NCBI RefSeq assembly: GCF_009729095.1
Contig: NZ_VTGX01000001.1
Location: 434,001 to 498,000, forward strand
Length of the DNA: 64,000 nt
Direction: 5' to 3'
DNA from: Mycolicibacterium sp. CBMA 247
GTDB taxonomy: Bacteria > Actinomycetota > Actinomycetes > Mycobacteriales > Mycobacteriaceae
Positions 61,123 through 64,000 of this stretch are shown here, piece after piece. Below the pieces are notes generated by a model. It saw nothing but the letters and a program-made list of their open reading frames with translations. It did no database searches and had not been told where the DNA came from. Made by a program: the position numbers and the translations under genes. Every line of letters begins with the position of its first letter. The stretch's first letter is position 1.

Positions 61123-62196
61123 GTGCTGACCAACCGACCCCTCGCCGCAGTCGCGGTGATCGCCGCGGCCGTAACACTCGCCAGTGGGTGCGGTTCGGCC
61201 GAACAGACGCCATCGGCGCAGCCGTCGATGACCACCAGCGTCACCAAGATCGCCGATGCCGGGGTGCTGGGTAATCAGCGCCGACCCGACGAGTCCTGCG
61301 CAGCCGATCCGGCCCCCGCCGATCAGGCGGCGCGACAGGTCCGCAACGCCCGGGCAGAAGGCGCCGACATCGCGGAGTCCACCGAGGTTCGGGGCGACCC
61401 GCAGCGCATCGTCGTACTTTCCGGCGATCAACTCGATGCGTTGTGCGCGCTGGGCCTGCAGTCCCGGGTCGTCGCGGCCGCACTCCCGGACGGTTCGTCC
61501 GAGCAGCCCTCCTATCTGGGCGCTGTGGTGCACGGGGTGGCCCCGGCCGGCACCCGGGGCGCGCCTGACCTCGCGGCCATCAAGGCGGCCAACCCTGAGC
61601 TGATCCTGGGTTCGCCTGCCCAGACGCCTACCTCCTTCGGTGCGTTGTCGGCGATCGCCCCGACCGTGTTCACCCCCGGGCCCGGCGCCGCCTGGCGTGA
61701 CACGCTGCGCGCGGTGGGAGCGGCGACCGGCCGCGCGGACGCGGCCGCCGACCTGATCGCGAAGTTCGACGACACCGCCCGCGACACCGGCGCACAGAAC
61801 GACGCCGGGCACTTCCAGGCGTCTGTGGTGCAGCTGACCGAGAACACCGTCCGGGTGTACGGCGCCGACAACTTCCCCGGCAGCGTGCTCGCCGCCGTCG
61901 GATTGGATCGCCCTGCCGCGCAACGGTTTACCGATAAGCCCTATCAAGAGCTGGGCACCGCCGACGCCGACTACCGCATTGCCGACGCGGACATCGTCTA
62001 TGTCTCGTTCGCGTCCGCGGCGGCCAGGGACAACGCCCCCAAGATCCTCGACAGCCCGGCCTGGCGGGCACTGTCCGCCGCCCGCGACAACCGGGTGTTC
62101 GTGGTGAACAACGAGGTCTGGCAGACGGGGCAGAACATCGTGGCCGCCCGAGGCATCCTCGATGACCTGCGCTGGGTCAACGCCCCGATCAACTAG
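61123..62196 (+). CDS. fecB: Iron-siderophore/periplasmic binding lipoprotein FecB-like
   Basis: 357 aa from a GTG. Signal peptide with lipobox TLASGC (Cys23). The rest is a class III helical-backbone binding protein: RIVVLSGDQLDALCALGLQSRVVAAAL, PELILGSPAQTPTSFGALSAIAPTVF, and VNNEVWQTGQNIVAARGILDDLRWVN. The ortholog Rv3044 is annotated FecB and has been linked to siderophore handling and antibiotic tolerance. No permease or ATPase is adjacent. Confidence 0.9.
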   Translation: MLTNRPLAAVAVIAAAVTLASGCGSAEQTPSAQPSMTTSVTKIADAGVLGNQRRPDESCAADPAPADQAARQVRNARAEGADIAESTEVRGDPQRIVVLSGDQLDALCALGLQSRVVAAALPDGSSEQPSYLGAVVHGVAPAGTRGAPDLAAIKAANPELILGSPAQTPTSFGALSAIAPTVFTPGPGAAWRDTLRAVGAATGRADAAADLIAKFDDTARDTGAQNDAGHFQASVVQLTENTVRVYGADNFPGSVLAAVGLDRPAAQRFTDKPYQELGTADADYRIADADIVYVSFASAAARDNAPKILDSPAWRALSAARDNRVFVVNNEVWQTGQNIVAARGILDDLRWVNAPIN

Positions 62197-62199
62197 TCT
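62194..62199 (+). promoter_or_regulatory. -10 element of the YciI gene (possibly leaderless)
   Basis: TAGTCT overlaps the fecB stop codon and ends 6 nt before the ATG at 62206. Confidence 0.4.
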
Positions 62200-62205
62200 C
62201 ACAGC

Positions 62206-62481
62206 ATGTTTCACATCCTCACGCTGACCTACCAGAAGCCCCTCGACGTCGTGGACCAGACCCGGCCCGCCCACGTGGCGTGGCTCAACGACGAGGTGGC
62301 CGCCGGACGCATCCTGCTGGCGGGCCGTCAGGAATCCCAGGCCGGCGGGGTGCTGGTGACCGGTGACATCAGCGTCGAGGAGGCCCAGAGCGTCATCGAC
62401 CGCGATCCGTACTCCCTGGCCGGGTTGGTCAGCTATGAGCGGCTGTCCTTCAACGGGTCGATCCGCGCACCCGGGTTGTGA
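62206..62481 (+). CDS. YciI family protein
   Basis: 91 aa, whole YciI domain: RPAHVAWLNDEVAAGRILLAGRQESQAGGVLV with the conserved His near residue 24, then SVEEAQSVIDRDPYSLAGLVSYERLSF. Small dimeric ferredoxin-like proteins related to EthD and muconolactone isomerases; function unknown. 9 nt after fecB, so possibly cotranscribed with it as well as having its own start. Confidence 0.83.
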   Translation: MFHILTLTYQKPLDVVDQTRPAHVAWLNDEVAAGRILLAGRQESQAGGVLVTGDISVEEAQSVIDRDPYSLAGLVSYERLSFNGSIRAPGL

Positions 62482-62638
62482 CCCCGACCCGGCGCTGATC
62501 CGGGAGATACGTCACACCGGTGGCGGGACTACTCCCGCTGCCTGCGTCGTTGCACGCTGAGGACTGCTCAGGCAGTAGTCAGTTAACCGGACTAACCTTT
62601 TCCGGGATACACACAGACGACGAACAACGAGGGCTGCA

Positions 62639-63688
62639 ATGAGCACTGTTTATGCCTATGCCGCGAATTCGGCGACCGAGCCGCTGGCCAAGACCACCAT
62701 CACCCGCCGCGAGGTCGGGCCGCACGATGTGGCCTTCGACATCCACTTCGCCGGCATCTGCCACTCCGACATCCACACCGTGAAAGCCGAGTGGGGCACC
62801 CCCAACTACCCCGTGGTGGCCGGTCACGAGATCGCCGGTGTCGTCACCGCCGTGGGCTCGGAGGTCACCAAGTACAAGGTCGGCGACCATGTCGGGGTCG
62901 GCTGTTTCGTCGACTCCTGTCGTGAATGCGACAACTGCAAGGCCGGGCTGCAGCAGTACTGCACCGACGGCGGCATGATCGGCACCTACAACGCGACCGA
63001 GCGCGACGGCACCCCGACCTACGGCGGCTACAGCGGCGCGATCGTGGTCGACGAGAACTATGTCTTGCGCATCCCCGACAGCATCCCGCTGGACAAGGCC
63101 GCTCCCCTGCTGTGCGCCGGCGTCACGCTGTATTCGCCGCTGCGCCACTGGAACGCCGGGCCGGGCAAGAAGATCGCCGTGATCGGGCTCGGCGGCCTGG
63201 GCCACATGGGCGTCAAGCTCGCGCACGCGATGGGCGCGCACGTCACCGTGCTGTCGCAGTCGCTGAAGAAGATGGAAGACGGCCTGCGGCTGGGTGCCGA
63301 CGAGTACTACGCCACCAGCGACCCGGACACCTTCAGCAAGCTGAGCGGCCGTTTCGACCTCATCGTCAACACCGTGTCAGCCAATCTCGACCTCGGCGCC
63401 TACCTGAGCCTGCTCAAGACCGACGGCACGCTGGTGGAGCTGGGCGCGCCGGAGAAGCCGCTGGTGGTGCCGTTCTTCCCGCTCGGCGCCATGCGGCGCA
63501 GCCTGTCCGGCTCGATGATCGGTGGCATCCCGGAGACCCAGGAGATGCTCGACTTCTGCGCCGAGCACGACGTGACTCCCGAGATCGAGGTCATCCAGCC
63601 CGATTACATCAACGAGGCCTACGAGCGCGTGCTTGCCAGTGACGTGCGGTACCGCTTCGTGATCGATACCGCCTCGCTGCGCGGTTAG
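62639..63688 (+). CDS. adhC: Zinc-dependent NADP alcohol dehydrogenase, AdhC type
   Basis: 349 aa, cinnamyl-alcohol-dehydrogenase-like MDR. Catalytic zinc: Cys in [21 protein letters not shown] with His-Glu, and a later Cys ([11 protein letters not shown]); structural zinc Cys cluster in [21 protein letters not shown] motif [26 protein letters not shown], whose Ser favours NADPH. The upstream 157 nt hold no gene; GAGGG lies before the ATG. Its TAG overlaps the TAA of the convergent DUF3349 gene. Confidence 0.95.
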   Translation: MSTVYAYAANSATEPLAKTTITRREVGPHDVAFDIHFAGICHSDIHTVKAEWGTPNYPVVAGHEIAGVVTAVGSEVTKYKVGDHVGVGCFVDSCRECDNCKAGLQQYCTDGGMIGTYNATERDGTPTYGGYSGAIVVDENYVLRIPDSIPLDKAAPLLCAGVTLYSPLRHWNAGPGKKIAVIGLGGLGHMGVKLAHAMGAHVTVLSQSLKKMEDGLRLGADEYYATSDPDTFSKLSGRFDLIVNTVSANLDLGAYLSLLKTDGTLVELGAPEKPLVVPFFPLGAMRRSLSGSMIGGIPETQEMLDFCAEHDVTPEIEVIQPDYINEAYERVLASDVRYRFVIDTASLRG

Positions 63689-64000
63689 ACCGCGGTCTGG
63701 TCGGCGTCGGACTGCAGTTCGACGCCGGCCAGCGGCCAGCCTGCGGCAGCCAGCTTGGCCGCCACCCGCTGAACGTTCTCGGGGCCCGCATCGTGGTCGG
63801 TGACATCGGCGATGAACGCCGCGATCTCGTCGCGGTCGATCGCGCCGTCTGCAGTGGCGGTAGATCCGTCGGCGGTCAGGTTGCGCACCACTTCGGCGAC
63901 CTGTTCCTCAGTGAGCGGGGTGGACCGCAGCAATGCCAACAACGGCACCCGGTCGGTTCCCGGAACCCCTTCCGGGTAGCCCGCGCGTAGCCAGTTCAGC
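63685..64000 (-). CDS. DUF3349 family protein (5' truncated by window end)
   Basis: The frame stays open to base 64000, and the edge sequence encodes [23 protein letters not shown], the DUF3349 signature. A GTG at 63948 is therefore internal. Residues 63-105 of the visible part contain a helical pair ([54 protein letters not shown]). Corresponds to Rv3046c; function unknown. Confidence 0.85.
   Translation of the reverse strand, partial: LNWLRAGYPEGVPGTDRVPLLALLRSTPLTEEQVAEVVRNLTADGSTATADGAIDRDEIAAFIADVTDHDAGPENVQRVAAKLAAAGWPLAGVELQSDADQTAV

Noticed and set aside
63685..63688. Overlapping stops of adhC and DUF3349 as a regulatory device
   Set aside because: A 4-bp convergent overlap (TTAG) is common in compact genomes and needs no special explanation.

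Overview
The window is GC-rich, densely packed, and reads as chromosomal DNA of a fast-growing mycobacterium (Mycolicibacterium type). The main evidence is gene order: ilvC-ilvN-ilvB, cfp6, doxX, lppZ, gatB, pfkA, gatA, gatC, an ACT-domain gene, ligA, mnmA-iscS, a PlsC/GNAT pair, etfBA, the methylglucose lipopolysaccharide (MGLP) genes, echA17, a NUDIX gene, an ABC ATPase, serB2, ctaD, fecB, adhC and a DUF3349 gene follow the M. tuberculosis H37Rv segment from about Rv2997 to Rv3046c. Both ends cut a gene. Lipobox lipoproteins, GTG starts, TAnnnT -10 boxes placed 6-8 nt before start codons (leaderless genes), and frequent ATGA/GTGA/TGATG stop-start overlaps fit the same group. Correspondence to Rv numbers is recalled knowledge, not a search.

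Layout. 1-6140: FAD oxidoreductase and flavodoxin-type quinone reductase facing the ilvBNC operon, which is preceded by a leader peptide and attenuator, then cfp6. 6144-19099: doxX, lppZ, gatCAB with pfkA, ligA, plus genes that I do not expect at this place in M. tuberculosis (TetR regulator, divergent MarR/SDR pair, multicopper oxidase). 19206-28222: YjbR plus acyl-CoA ligase pair, MetE-like protein, mnmA-iscS, an OlsA/OlsB-like acyltransferase pair, and a nitroreductase-cupin-NmrA operon. 28518-34229: etfBA and the MGLP genes (methyltransferase, GH57, GT4).

34328-46989 is an accessory island: a HutC-type GntR regulator divergent from nine tightly coupled genes for a dipeptide-type ABC importer, an M20 hydrolase, a class III aminotransferase, an FGGY kinase, a NagB-like deaminase and a LysA-like PLP decarboxylase. 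It looks like a complete uptake-and-dismantling pathway for an amino-sugar or sugar/amino-acid conjugate; I cannot name the substrate. It is the most likely undescribed system here.

47045-64000 returns to the conserved order (acetyltransferase with two DUF202 membrane proteins, PQQ-like lipoprotein, TB22.2-type secreted protein, two methyltransferases, echA17, NUDIX, ABC ATPase), then a MocR regulator divergent from yczE and a small coupled ORF, a small secreted protein, serB2, ctaD, fecB, YciI, adhC and DUF3349. No tRNA, rRNA, CRISPR array, insertion sequence or prophage was seen. No gene-free stretch exceeds 300 bases outside the ilvB leader; the longest others (28223-28517, 30316-30530, 35177-35402) are described as features.
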